A stretch of 64,000 bases of DNA from Marinobacter salarius (lineage in GTDB: Bacteria > Pseudomonadota > Gammaproteobacteria > Pseudomonadales > Oleiphilaceae), in the NCBI GenBank assembly GCA_000831005.1, contig CP007152.1:3658001-3722000 (forward strand), read 5' to 3'. The position numbers and the translations under genes were made by a program. How positions within the stretch are numbered: the stretch's first letter is position 1; the number at the start of each line of letters is the position of its first letter. This document shows positions 48,943 through 61,960 of the stretch, piece after piece. Below the pieces are notes generated by a model, which was not told the origin of the DNA, searched no databases, and saw only the letters and a program-made list of their open reading frames with translations.

Positions 48943-51512
48943 TCAGGACTTGACCCGCTCGTTGTCCGAATCAAACAGCGCCCGGTAGCCGACGGCTTCA
49001 ATACGGATGGGGTAGTGCTCCTGGAAGTACTCCAGGGTCAGTTCACGGCCTTCCTGAGCATACTCCACGGGAATGTACCCCAGCAGGATGATCTTGCCCA
49101 CCGACGGCCCCCAGACCACGCTGGTGTTGTAGGAGCGGCGGCCGTGACTGTCCACCAGCACTTCTCCGGTTTGCGGGTCGAGGATCGGCCACTGGCCAAC
49201 CGGGTAGCGCAATACCCCGTTGGCATCCCGATGTTCCGTCATGGTCATGGTGCACAGGTACGCGGCCTGCTGTGACCAGCTTCGTTGTTCCAGGTAGGCT
49301 GCCTTGCCATGGAAGTCTGCCTCCTTGACCTTGGGCCGTTGGAGCCCGGCTTCGTAAAGGTTGTACTCCGTTTCGAGGTCTACGTTCTGCAGCCGCAGGC
49401 TCTTCTCCAGACGGCGCGTGTTGGCGTAGGTTTCAATGCCAACCGGCGTAACACCAGCTTCGTACAGCAGATCCCAGATTCGCAGGCCATAGCTGAACGG
49501 GAAATAGAGCTCCCAGCCTGTTCGCCCACATAGGATATCCGGAACGCCCACACCGGAACGCCCTGGATATTCAGTTCTCTGGCGGTGGCAAATGGGAAAT
49601 TCTCTGCCGACAGCTCGTCAGGGTTGGTGACGAACTGTGCCAGCGTTTCCCGCGCCTTCGGCCCCCAAAGCCCCAGGGTGGCCAGCTCATCGGTGCGGTC
49701 CTGCAGGCGGATATTGTTCAGGCCTTTTTCCCGTGCGATGCGTTTGATCCAGCAATGGTCCCGATGGCCAGTGTCGCCGCCGCAGACCACCCGGTAATCG
49801 TTGTCGCCCCGTCGGATGATGGTCAGGTCTGAGCGGATGCCGCCACGTGCATCCAGAAAGTGAGTATAAACACCCTTGCCATGAGAGATGGTGCCGCCCA
49901 CCTTGGCGACGGACAGGTACTCCAGCAGAGTTTCGGCGTCGTCACCGGAGATGTCGAAAATAGCGAAGTGGGACAGGTTGATCATGCCCACCGATTCGCT
50001 CATTTCCAGTTGCTCGGCGTTGGACACTTCCCAGAAATGCCGGGCGTCCCATTCATGTTCCCGTACCGGAATGCGGTCGCGGTATTTCGCCAGCAAAGTG
50101 GACTCGTTGGCGGCGTAGCCGTGGGCCCGCTCCCAGCCGGCGGCTTCCATGAAATAGGCACCCAGCTCGACTTCCCGCAGATAGAAGGGGCTGGTTCGCA
50201 TCCTGCGACCGGTCATGTAGGGCTCGCGGGGATGAACCGCCGGGGTGTAGATTTTCTTGGCGGTTTCGTAGCAGCGGTTGTACACGTAGTCCGGGGTTTT
50301 CTGTAGCGGATAGTGGCGGGCGATGTCGATGCTGTGGGGGTCCATTTCCGGAGAACCATGGGTCATCCAGTCCGCCAGAATTTTGCCTGCACCGGGGCCG
50401 TCCTTGACCCAGACCGCTTCACAGAACCAGAGGTTGCGCACTTCCGGGGATTCCCCCATCAGTGATCCGCCGTCGGGTGTGACCGACAGCAGGCCGTTGA
50501 AGGAGTGCTTTTCCTCCCAGCCCAGTTCGCCGAGGATCGGCGTCATTTCGATGGCTTTCTCATAGGCATCCATGACCTGATCCAGCGTCAGGTCTCTCAT
50601 GGATGGCGACATCCGTGCTTCGCGGGGCTCGGAAATGGCCCCGGGGTAGACCAGTCGAGGATCTTCCGCTTCGTAATAGCCCCACTCAATGCGGCCACCC
50701 TCAGTGGTGGTAGGGTCGCCAGTATCCCGCACGTAGGCGGAGTTGCCCTGGTCGCGGAACAAGGGATAGACAATCTGCTTGCCGGTGCCGGCCAGTTCCT
50801 CGTAAGGGCCGAAGAACAGCAGCGGGTGTTCCAGTGGCATCAGCGGCAGGGGCGAGTTGGCGGTATTGGCCATCAGGGGCCCCCAGATGCCCATGGACAG
50901 CACCACGTACTCGGTTTCGATATAGCCTTTGTGGGTTTCCACGCCCCGTACCTGGCCGTCCTGTACGTCGATGCGGATGGCCGGAGTGTAGGCAAAGGCC
51001 TGCAATTTCCCGGTAGCGACCGCCTCTTCAACCAGATCGCCTGCAACGCTCTGGGAGCGGGGCACCACCAGCCCCGCGTCCGGGTCCCACATGGCGCCCT
51101 GGATACAGTCTTCGTTCAAAAGGGGAAACAGTTCTTTCGCCTGTTTCGGTGAAATCATGCTGACGTTGGTGCCGAATGCCTTGCCGGAACCGACCTTGCG
51201 GCGGAGTTCGTCCATGCGCTCGTCGTCATCAGCGCGAGCCACTTCCATGCCGCCGCATTTCACATAGTTGCCGCGTTTCTCATAGAACGCCTGGCTGTAC
51301 TTGGTGGTATAGATATTCAGCTTGTCGTGGGAGGTGGTGAAGCAGAAATCCGAGGCATGGGAGGTAGAGCCGATGTCCGAGGGAATGGCAGACTTTTCCA
51401 GCCCTACGATGTCGTCCCAGCCCTGTTCGATCAGGTGGTGGGCTACCGATGAGCCAACGATACCGCCCTGGCCAATGATGACGACTTTTGCACGTTTCGG
51501 TAGTTGTGCCAT
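48943..51512 (-). CDS. Dimethylglycine/sarcosine dehydrogenase-like flavoprotein with GcvT domain, one frameshift
   Basis: This is a protein of about 856 residues. An N-terminal FAD-dependent oxidoreductase (VVIIGQGGIVGSSVAHHLIEQ) is followed by a middle FAO-type domain and a C-terminal GcvT-like domain (SVGMINLSHFAIFDISGDDAE, LGLWGPKARETL). This matches the dimethylglycine dehydrogenase family, which demethylates amines oxidatively and hands formaldehyde-level carbon to THF. A break near 49536 is repaired by one A, giving SYVGETGWELYFPFSYGLRI and a stop at 48943. Whether dimethylglycine or sarcosine is the substrate cannot be told. Together with the other genes here it forms a methyl-oxidation cluster. 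Confidence 0.8.
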
Positions 51513-51708
51513 CTCGATCCCCCTTTACCCACAATGGCAGCCGCGTGTGCAGCCTTGATTCAATGTGGCCCGGATCGGTCACGGGTGGTAAATCCAATAC
51601 GACACCAAGTCGTCCAAAAACGGCAGGGATGCTCGCGTAACGTTTGCGCCTGACCGGTTTTCAATGTGAGCAGTTGAGTCCCGTGGCAATCGGGACTTTA
51701 CTTGCAGT

Positions 51709-53788
<2,080 letters not shown>

Positions 53789-53920
53789 TTTTTTTGTGCC
53801 TGTCTTTTTCGTGTTTTATTCTATAAAAACAATAACCTGACCCTCTGTTTTATGGTGTGCGCTGTCTGGCGCAGCGTTCGTATTGAGCGTGCTTGCCCCC
53901 TAAAATAAAAGCGCTTTGGT

Positions 53921-53949
53921 TTGAGTACGTATTTCTACGCGTGTAAAAT
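53921..53949 (+). promoter_or_regulatory. Candidate sigma-70 promoter of gltBD
   Basis: A -35 box TTGAGT and a -10 box TAAAAT are separated by exactly 17 bases. The promoter would start about 88 bases ahead of the gltB ATG. The 11-base word ATTTCTACGCG lies inside the spacer and again at 54022-54032, just before the gltB start. No other match of this quality was seen in the 255-base leader 53789-54043. Confidence 0.6.
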
Positions 53950-54043
53950 AGCCAGCCCCCATTTTCAGTGTCGAAGGGTGAGTTTATTATCTGTATGCCA
54001 ATAACCCTTTGATTGAAAAGCATTTCTACGCGAGAGAACGCTT

Positions 54044-57000
54044 ATGATGACAGGTTTGTATCATCCCGACGAATTCAGGGACAACTGCGGCTTCGGTCTG
54101 ATCGCCCATATGAAGGGCGAGGCCAGCCACAAGTTGTTGCAAACTGCCATCGAGTCACTGACCTGCATGACCCACCGTGGTGGTATCGCTGCAGACGGAA
54201 AGACCGGCGATGGTTGTGGCCTCCTGATCCAGAGCCCGGACGCTTTTTTGCGTAAGGCCGCTAAAGCAGAGTTTGGCAAAGAGCCTGAAGGGTTGTTCGC
54301 GGTAGGCCAGGTATTCCTTAGCCCGGACGAGAGCAAGGCAGTTGCCGGTCGTGCGGCCGTTGAAAAGCGTCTTACGGATCAGGGCCTGGAAATTATGGGC
54401 TGGCGTAAGGTGCCCACGGACGATAGCTGTCTCGGGCCGATGGCGCTCGACTGTTTGCCCTGGATTGAGCAGGTGTTTGTAGTTCCCAACAAGAAAACCG
54501 AGCAGGAATTTGCCATCGCTCTGTTTGTTGGCCGCCGCCATGCCGAGCGGGACATGGCAGATGATTCTGAATTCTACATCTGCAGCCTGTCCCACCGCAC
54601 CCTGGCCTACAAAGGCCTTATGATGCCGGCGGACCTGGCGAACTTTTACAAGGACCTGGGCGATCCGGACCTGCAGACTGCAATCTGTGTCTTCCACCAG
54701 CGCTTTTCCACCAACACCATGCCGCGTTGGCCGCTGGCGCAGCCGTTCCGCTATCTCGCCCACAATGGCGAGATCAATACCGTTGATGGCAACCGTAACT
54801 GGGCGATTGCCCGTGCCGCCAAATTCAGCGCACCGGAACTGCCGGACCTACAGACGCTGCAGCCGCTGGTTAACCTGACGGGCTCAGATTCCTCCAGCAT
54901 GGACAATATGCTGGAAGTACTGCTGGCCGGTGGTGTCGACCTGTTCCGTGCCGTGAGAATGATGATCCGCCTGCCTGGCAGAATGTGGATACCATGGATT
55001 CCGAGTTGCGGGCATTCTATGAGTACAACTCCATGCATATGGAACCGTGGGATGGGCCAGCCGGCCTGGTTCTCTCCGACGGTCGCTACGCCGTCTGTAT
55101 GCTGGATCGGAACGGACTTCGCCCGGCTCGTTGGGTAATCACCAAAGACGACTTCATTACCCTGGCGTCCGAGATCGGCACTTACGACTATAAGCCCGAA
55201 GACGTGGTGGCCAAGGGACGTGTCGGTCCGGGGCAAATGCTTGCTATTGATACCGAGTCCGGCGAAGTCCTGCATACGAAAGACGTGGATAATCGCCTGA
55301 AGTCGGCCCAGCCCTACAAGCGCTGGCTGCGGGAGAACTCCCTGCGGGTTGAAACCACGCTGAATCAGGACACACCTGACTTCAAGCTGATGCAGTCCGA
55401 CGAGCTCCATATACACCAGAAAATGTTCATGGTCTCCTACGAGGAGCGTGACCAGGTTCTGCGCCCTCTGGCTGAGAACGGCAGGAAGCAGTAGTCGATG
55501 GGGGACGATGCGCCCATGGCCGTGCTCTCGAGCCGTGTCAGGCACGTGGCTGACTACTTCCGTCAGAAATTTGCCCAGGTGACCAACCCGGCCATCGATC
55601 CGCTTCGGGAGTCCATCGTGATGTCCCTGGAGACGTGTATTGGCGCGGAGCGTAACGTGTTCGAGGAAACGCCGGAGCACGCTAACCGCATCATCCTGAC
55701 AACACCGGTGCTCTCGCCGGCCAAGTACCTGAAGATCGCCAACAATGATCGGCCCGGATTCGAAGTTGCTCGGATCAACATGAGCTACAGCCCGGAAATG
55801 GGGCTTGAGCAAGCTGTGCGTAACGTGTGCGACGAGGCTGAGCAGGCAGTCCGCAGCGGCAAGGTGATCCTGATCCTGACCGACAAGGATCTGAAAGAGG
55901 GTGAGCTGCCGGTCAATGCCATGATGGCAACGGGCGCCGTTCACCATCACCTGGTCAAGAAAGGCCTCCGGTGTGACTCCAACATCCTGGTTGAAACCGG
56001 TTGGGCCCGAGACCCGCACCAGTTTGCTGTGTTGTTTGGCTTTGGCGCTACGGCGGTCTATCCGTACCTGGCCTACCAGGTGCTTAACGACCTGATTCGC
56101 ACCGGCGAACTGATGATGGACCCCATTGATGCGAAGAACAACTATCGCAAGGGTGTCAACAAGGGCCTGCTGAAGATCCTGTCCAAGATGGGGATCTCCA
56201 CCATCACCTCCTACCGGGGGGCGCAGCTATTTGAGGCGATTGGCCTGGCAGATGATGTGGTGGATCTGTGTTTCAAAGGTGTTCCCAGCCGTATCCAGGG
56301 CGCCGGTTTCTTTGACTTCCAGCAGGATCAGGAACAGCTGGCGGCGGTGGCCTGGAAGCATCGCAAGCCCATCACCCAGGGTGGCCTGTTGAAGTATGTC
56401 CACGGTCAGGAGTACCACGCTTTCAACCCGGATGTAGTGGGTAAGCTCCAGGAAGCCGTGACCAGTGGTGATTACGGGCAGTACATGGAGTACGCCGGGC
56501 TGGTAAACGAGCGCCCGGTGTCCACGCTTAGGGACCTTCTTGGGTTCCGCAAGGATATCAAGGCGATTGATCTGTCCGAGGTGGAGCCAGTGGAGAATAT
56601 CTTCCCGCGCTTCGACTCGGCGGCCATGTCCTTGGGTGCGTTGTCTCCGGAGGCTCACGAAGCCCTGGCGGTAGCAATGAACACCTTGGGTGGTCGTTCC
56701 AACTCCGGTGAAGGCGGGGAAGATCCGGCCCGTTATGGCACGGAGAAACGTTCCAAGATCAAACAGGTGGCGTCTGGCCGCTTCGGCGTCACCGCTGAGT
56801 ACCTGCGCAGTGCCGATGTCATGCAGATCAAGGTGGCCCAGGGTGCCAAGCCCGGTGAGGGCGGTCAGCTACCCGGTGGCAAGGTCAATGACCTGATTGC
56901 CCGCCTGCGCTACTCAGTGCCCGGTGTGACGCTGATTTCGCCACCACCGCACCACGATATTTATTCGATCGAGGATCTGGCGCAGTTGATCTTCGATCTC

Positions 57001-58488
57001 AAACAAGTCAATCCAAGTGCGCTGGTTTCTGTGAAACTGGTATCGGAGCCTGGGGTAGGCACCATCGCTGCCGGTGTGGCGAAAGCCTACGCGGACCTGA
57101 TTACGGTTTCCGGCTACGACGGTGGTACAGCGGCCAGCCCGTTGACCTCGATCCGTTACGCCGGCTCGCCCTGGGAACTGGGCCTGAGTGAAACCCAGCA
57201 GGCGCTGCGCGCCAACGACCTGCGGGGCAAGATCCGCCTGCAGACCGATGGCGGTATCAAGACCGGCCTGGATGTGGTCAAGGGCGCTATTCTGGGCGCC
57301 GAAAGCTTCGGTTTCGGCACCACACCAATGGTGGCCCTGGGTTGTAAGTACCTGCGTATCTGTCATCTGAACAACTGTGCCACCGGCGTCGCGACCCAGA
57401 ACGAGCACCTGCGGGAGGAACACTTCAAGGGCACGGTTGAAATGGCGATGAACTTCTTCCGGTTCGTCGCGACCGAGACCCGGGAGTGGATGGCCAAGCT
57501 GGGCGTCCGCAACCTGGAGGAGCTGGTAGGGCGTGTTGATCTGCTGGAGCGTCTGCCCGGCGACACCCCACGCCAGAAGAAGCTGGATCTGACGCGTCTG
57601 TTGTCGAACGACCATATCCCGGCGGACAAGCCCAACACCTGTCAGGTGGAGCGCAATCATCCGTTTGACGAAGGCAAGCTTGCCGAGCAGATGGTGAAGG
57701 ACACTGCGGATGCGATAGCCGGCAAGTCTGGTGGTACCTGGTCTTACAGGGTTACCAACTGTGACCGGTCGATTGGTGCTCGCCTGTCCGGAGAGATTGC
57801 CCAGTTGCACGGCAACCAGGGCATGGTCTCGGCGCCCATCACTCTGGATCTGACTGGCACCGCCGGCCAGAGCTTCGGTGTCTGGAACGTGGGCGGTCTC
57901 AACCTGCTTCTGGAAGGCGATGCCAACGACTATGTCGGCAAAGGCATGACCGGTGGCAAGTTGGTTATCCGGCCACCGTCCGGAAGCGACTTTAAAACCC
58001 AGGATACCTCGATCGTAGGTAACACCTGCCTCTATGGTGCAACCGGTGGCAAACTGTTTGCCGCTGGCACCGCCGGTGAACGCTTCGGTGTTCGTAACTC
58101 CGGCGCCCATGCGGTGATAGAAGGTGTGGGCGATCACTGCTGCGAATACATGACGGGTGGTTTGGTCACAGTTCTTGGCAGCACCGGTCACAACTTCGGT
58201 GCTGGCATGACGGGTGGTTTTGCCTACGTGCTGGACTTGAACAACACCTTCGTGGACAAGTACAACCATGAGTTGGTCGAGATTCAGCGGATATCCAGCG
58301 AGGAAATGGAGTCCTACCGTAATCACCTGCGCGGTGTGGTCCGCGAGCATATTTCTGAAACCGCGAGCGAGTGGGCAGAGCATATTCTTGACAATTTCGA
58401 TGACTACATTGGCCGCTTCTGGCTGGTCAAACCCAAGGCGGCGAACCTTCGCAGCCTGCTGGCCAGCACCCGGGCGCGTCCCGAGTAA
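54044..58488 (+). CDS. gltB: Glutamate synthase (NADPH) large chain, two interruptions
   Basis: This is the large GOGAT subunit, about 1482 residues. N-terminal processing should expose the catalytic Cys of DNCGFGLIAH (Cys15). Domains in order are class-II amidotransferase, central domain, FMN-binding synthase domain (PPPHHDIYSIEDLAQLI; [3Fe-4S] motif CKYLRICHLNNC) and a GXGXG beta-helix. The first break is at the CC 54967-54968; one C gives MMIPPAWQNVDTMD. The second site (55480-55497) has an in-frame TAG. Restoring three bases in neighbouring runs would give NGQEAVGSMGDD, the expected sequence. The gene makes glutamate from glutamine and 2-oxoglutarate. Confidence 0.9.
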
Positions 58489-58565
58489 AGGCGGTTGAAA
58501 CAGGTAGAGGGCATTGCTGGAGAGGCAGTGCCCGCGTCGAAATTGAGTCTGATGAGAGCGTCACA

Positions 58566-59984
58566 ATGAAAGAACGACTGAGTAACGACTTCCAGTTTGT
58601 CGAAGTAGGGCGTGTCGACCCGAAAAAAGTACCGGCAAAGAAGCGCAAAAAAGAGTTTGGTGAAATTTACCATCCATTCACCCAGGATAATGCCGCGTCG
58701 CAATCGCACCGTTGCCTGGAATGCGGCAATCCGTATTGTGAGTGGAAGTGCCCGGTACACAACTACATCCCGAACTGGCTGAAGCTGGTGTCGGAAGGCA
58801 ACATCATGAGGGCAGTGGAGCTCTGTCACCAGACCAACTCCCTGCCGGAAGTCTGTGGCCGCGTTTGCCCCCAGGATCGTCTGTGTGAAGGGGCCTGTAC
58901 CCTGAACGACGGCTATGGCGCAGTAACCATCGGGTCGGTGGAAAAATACATTACCGATACAGCCTTTGCTCTGGGCTGGAAGCCGGATATGTCCGCCGTC
59001 AAATGGACCGACAAAAAAGTGGCAGTGATCGGTGCTGGTCCGGCCGGCCTTGGCTGTGCTGACGTCCTGGTGCGCAACGGTGTAAAGCCGGTGGTGTTTG
59101 ATATTTACCCGGAAATTGGCGGCCTTCTGACCTTCGGGATTCCCGAGTTCAAGCTTGAGAAGTCGGTCATGACCCGTCGCCGCAAAGTGTTCGAGGAAAT
59201 GGGAGTGGAGTTCCGTCTGTCCACGGAGGTGGGCAAGGACGTGATGATGGCCGACATCCTCGAGGAGTACGACGCTGTCTTTATGGGGATGGGAACCTAC
59301 ACTTACATGAAAGGTGGTTTCCCGGGCGAAGATCTGCCAGGCGTTCATGATGCACTGCCCTTCCTGGTCTCGAATGTGAATCGTCGTCTTGGGTTTGAGA
59401 AAGACGCCGACGATTTTATCGACATGAAAGGCAAGCGAGTGGTTGTGCTCGGCGGCGGCGATACTGCCATGGACTGTAACCGCACCTCGATTCGTCAACA
59501 GGCAGCGAGTGTTACCTGTGCCTACCGTCGTGACGAACAGAACATGCCGGGCTCGCGCCGGGAAGTGTCCAACGCCAAGGAAGAAGGCGTTAAGTTCATG
59601 TTCAACCGTCAACCGATCGCCATTATTGGCGAAGACCGGGTTGAGGGAGTCAAGGTGGTTCAGACTCGCCTCGGCGAGCCCGACGAAAACGGCCGTCGTC
59701 GTCCGGAAGTGGTCGCTGGCAGTGAGGAAGTGATTCCGGCCGATGCAGTTCTGGTGGCCTTCGGATTCCGTCCGAGCCCGGCCGACTGGTTTGACGAGTT
59801 GAAGGTAAACACCGACGACTCTGGCCGTGTCAGTGCTCCGGAGGAAGTGGAGTTCGGCTTCCAGACCAGCAATCCCAAGATATTTGCCGGTGGCGATATG
59901 GTCCGTGGTTCGGATCTGGTCGTAACGGCTATCTGGGAGGGTCGCCAGGCGGCGGAAGGTATCATGGATTACCTGGATATCTGA
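58566..59984 (+). CDS. gltD: Glutamate synthase (NADPH) small chain
   Basis: This is the 472-residue small GOGAT subunit, intact, with the same length as E. coli GltD. N-terminal iron-sulfur motifs are CLECGNPYCEWKCPVHNYIPN and CGRVCPQDRLCEGACTL. The FAD site is VAVIGAGPAGLGCADVL and the NADPH site VVVLGGGDTAMDC. It supplies electrons from NADPH to GltB. It follows gltB by 77 bases, and a terminator follows. Confidence 0.95.
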   Translation: MKERLSNDFQFVEVGRVDPKKVPAKKRKKEFGEIYHPFTQDNAASQSHRCLECGNPYCEWKCPVHNYIPNWLKLVSEGNIMRAVELCHQTNSLPEVCGRVCPQDRLCEGACTLNDGYGAVTIGSVEKYITDTAFALGWKPDMSAVKWTDKKVAVIGAGPAGLGCADVLVRNGVKPVVFDIYPEIGGLLTFGIPEFKLEKSVMTRRRKVFEEMGVEFRLSTEVGKDVMMADILEEYDAVFMGMGTYTYMKGGFPGEDLPGVHDALPFLVSNVNRRLGFEKDADDFIDMKGKRVVVLGGGDTAMDCNRTSIRQQAASVTCAYRRDEQNMPGSRREVSNAKEEGVKFMFNRQPIAIIGEDRVEGVKVVQTRLGEPDENGRRRPEVVAGSEEVIPADAVLVAFGFRPSPADWFDELKVNTDDSGRVSAPEEVEFGFQTSNPKIFAGGDMVRGSDLVVTAIWEGRQAAEGIMDYLDI

Positions 59985-60010
59985 CAGCCCCCGGTTTCAT
60001 CCGGGTTGGA

Positions 60011-60044
60011 AGGGCGGCTTGCGGACGGCGGGCCGCCCTTTTTT
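60011..60044 (+). terminator. Rho-independent terminator after gltD
   Basis: AGGGCGGC and GCCGCCCT pair around a 13-base loop and are followed by TTTTT. It ends the gltBD transcript 27 bases past the stop and lies 63 bases ahead of hemE. Confidence 0.85.
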
Positions 60045-60106
60045 ATTGCCACAAACCGGGTATCATTGCCCTCCTAAACTTTGACAGACAGCAGACTGGG
60101 AATGCT

Positions 60107-61177
60107 ATGACCGAGCTGAAAAATGACCGTTTCCTGCGTGCGCTGATGCGTCAGCCCGTTGATCGCACGCCAGTGTGGATGATGCGCCAGGCAGGTCGAT
60201 ACCTGCCGGAATACCGAGCGACTCGGGCCAAAGCCGGAGACTTTCTCAGTCTGTGCAAAAACACACCGCTGGCCTGTGAAGTGACGTTACAGCCGTTGGA
60301 GCGGTTCCCGCTGGACGCTGCCATCCTGTTTTCAGACATCCTCACCATTCCTGATGCGCTGGGGCTTGGCCTGTACTTCGAAACTGGCGAGGGCCCGAAA
60401 TTCCGTAACACTGTCCGCTCCGCTGCAGACGTAGCCGCGTTGCCCAAAATCAATGCGGAAGTAGACCTGGATTACGTGATGAATGCCGTGTCCACTATCC
60501 GTGGCGCACTTAATGGCAGCGTTCCGCTGATCGGCTTCTCTGGCAGTCCCTGGACGCTTGCCACGTACATGATTGAAGGTGGTTCCTCCAAGGACTTCCG
60601 CGAGGCCAAGAAGCTGATGTACGGCCAGCCGGAGGTGATGCATCAGTTGCTGGACCATTTGGCGGATTCGGTGATTGATTACCTGAACGGACAGATTCGA
60701 GCCGGCGCACAGGCGGTCCAGATCTTCGATACCTGGGGCGGCGTGCTGAGTAGTTGGGCGTATCAGGAGTTTTCCCTCAACTACATGAAAAAAATCGTCG
60801 CCGGCCTGATTCGAGAGAACGACGGGCGTCGCGTACCCGTTATCCTCTTCACAAAGAATGGCGGCCAGTGGCTGGAGTCGATAGCGGAATCCGGTGCTGA
60901 CGCGGTCGGTCTGGACTGGACAACGGATATCGGCAAAGCCCGTGCTCGCATTGGCGATCATGTTGCCCTGCAGGGCAACATGGACCCGGCCATGCTTTAC
61001 GCGCCGCCGGAGCGGATTCGCCAGGAAGTGGCCGATATCCTGTCCCGCTACGGCACCGGCCCGGGCCATATCTTCAACCTCGGGCACGGGATTACCCCGG
61101 ACGTTGATCCGGAGCACGCCGGGGCGTTTATCCGTGCGGTGACTGAGCTGAGTCCGGAGTATCACCTGCAAGACTGA
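60107..61177 (+). CDS. hemE: Uroporphyrinogen decarboxylase
   Basis: This is a 356-residue enzyme of heme biosynthesis converting uroporphyrinogen III to coproporphyrinogen III. The N-terminal signature TPVWMMRQAGRYLPEYR is complete, and ILFSDIL, FSGSPWTLATYMIEGG and LQGNMDPAML are further family blocks with the catalytic Asp region. The frame is intact. The order gltB-gltD-hemE is also found in Pseudomonas. Confidence 0.96.
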   Translation: MTELKNDRFLRALMRQPVDRTPVWMMRQAGRYLPEYRATRAKAGDFLSLCKNTPLACEVTLQPLERFPLDAAILFSDILTIPDALGLGLYFETGEGPKFRNTVRSAADVAALPKINAEVDLDYVMNAVSTIRGALNGSVPLIGFSGSPWTLATYMIEGGSSKDFREAKKLMYGQPEVMHQLLDHLADSVIDYLNGQIRAGAQAVQIFDTWGGVLSSWAYQEFSLNYMKKIVAGLIRENDGRRVPVILFTKNGGQWLESIAESGADAVGLDWTTDIGKARARIGDHVALQGNMDPAMLYAPPERIRQEVADILSRYGTGPGHIFNLGHGITPDVDPEHAGAFIRAVTELSPEYHLQD

Positions 61178-61191
61178 TGGTTGGGAGTAGC

Positions 61192-61298
61192 GGGCGGTTA
61201 TTGGGGCTTTCCAAAACACGCCCGTAAATACGTCCATGTAGGGCTCGGTCGCGCCATCCCTGGCGCTCCACGGTTTTGGAAAGCCCCAACAACCGCCC
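61192..61298. repeat. Palindromic repeat element, copy 1
   Basis: Arms of 26 bases at 61192-61217 and 61273-61298 are inverted repeats with one mismatch, around a 55-base spacer. The reverse-complemented spacer resembles the spacer of copy 2 (for example GGATGGCG and ACATGGA in the same order). The two copies lie on opposite sides of the pilZ gene in opposite orientation. The arms share the core GGGCxTTTCCAAAA, but the outer parts differ. It may also terminate hemE transcription. Confidence 0.85.
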
Positions 61299-61414
61299 TC
61301 TGTCCGGCTTCTGCGTTAACGCTCCGCAGAGCCTCTGTTTGGTGTTAGCGCTAGATAGAAGCTTCTGTGCGGTCTATAGTCATAACAGACGAGACCGGTC
61401 AACAGGAGTAACCC

Positions 61415-61783
61415 TTGCCAACCAAAGCCCCCGAAAAACGCCGCTTCCACAGAATCTCCTTCGATGCCGAATGCGAACTGCATTGGCAGGACGAAGTGTG
61501 GGTGAGTGAGGTGTTGGATATTTCACTGAAGGGCGTACTGGTAAAGCGGCCGTTGGAGTGGAGGGTTCCGCTGAAGCAGCCTTGCGAAGTGATCATCCAT
61601 CTCGACGATCACGAAACCGGGATCGTGATGGCGGTGGAGTTACGGCACATTGAGGAAGAGCGGTTGGGGTTCAAATGCCAATATATCGATCTTGAAAGTG
61701 CGACCCACCTAAAACGCCTGGTGGAACTGAATCTGGGGGACCAAGCGTTATTGGAGAGGGAGTTTGCACATCTGATTGATTGA
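61415..61783 (+). CDS. PilZ-domain protein
   Basis: This is a 122-residue single PilZ domain starting at TTG with AGGAG upstream. The c-di-GMP-binding residues are present: RRFHR (the RxxxR motif) near residue 9 and DISLKG (D/NxSxxG) near residue 40. It is likely a c-di-GMP receptor for motility or surface traits. It stands alone between two palindromic repeat elements. The frame is intact. Confidence 0.85.
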   Translation: MPTKAPEKRRFHRISFDAECELHWQDEVWVSEVLDISLKGVLVKRPLEWRVPLKQPCEVIIHLDDHETGIVMAVELRHIEEERLGFKCQYIDLESATHLKRLVELNLGDQALLEREFAHLID

Positions 61784-61820
61784 GGCTAGGGATTTCCGGA
61801 GGTAACTGCGAAGCTGGTAG

Positions 61821-61926
61821 CAGGATTGGAAGGGCCTTTCCAAAAATGTGCGGAGCCATGGATGGCGGAGCCCAAGCGCACATGGATGTGCTTGAAGCGT
61901 TTTTTGGAAAGGCCCTTCCAATCCTG
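61821..61926. repeat. Palindromic repeat element, copy 2
   Basis: Arms of 26 bases at 61821-61846 and 61901-61926 are perfect inverted repeats, around a 54-base spacer at 61847-61900. The arms differ in sequence from copy 1 outside the core, yet pair perfectly, which suggests the structure is conserved. The copy lies between the pilZ stop and the radA stop. There is no coding sequence in it that I can support. Confidence 0.9.
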
Positions 61927-61960
61927 CCCGGCACCAAAAAACCAGGCTAGAAACCAAGTC

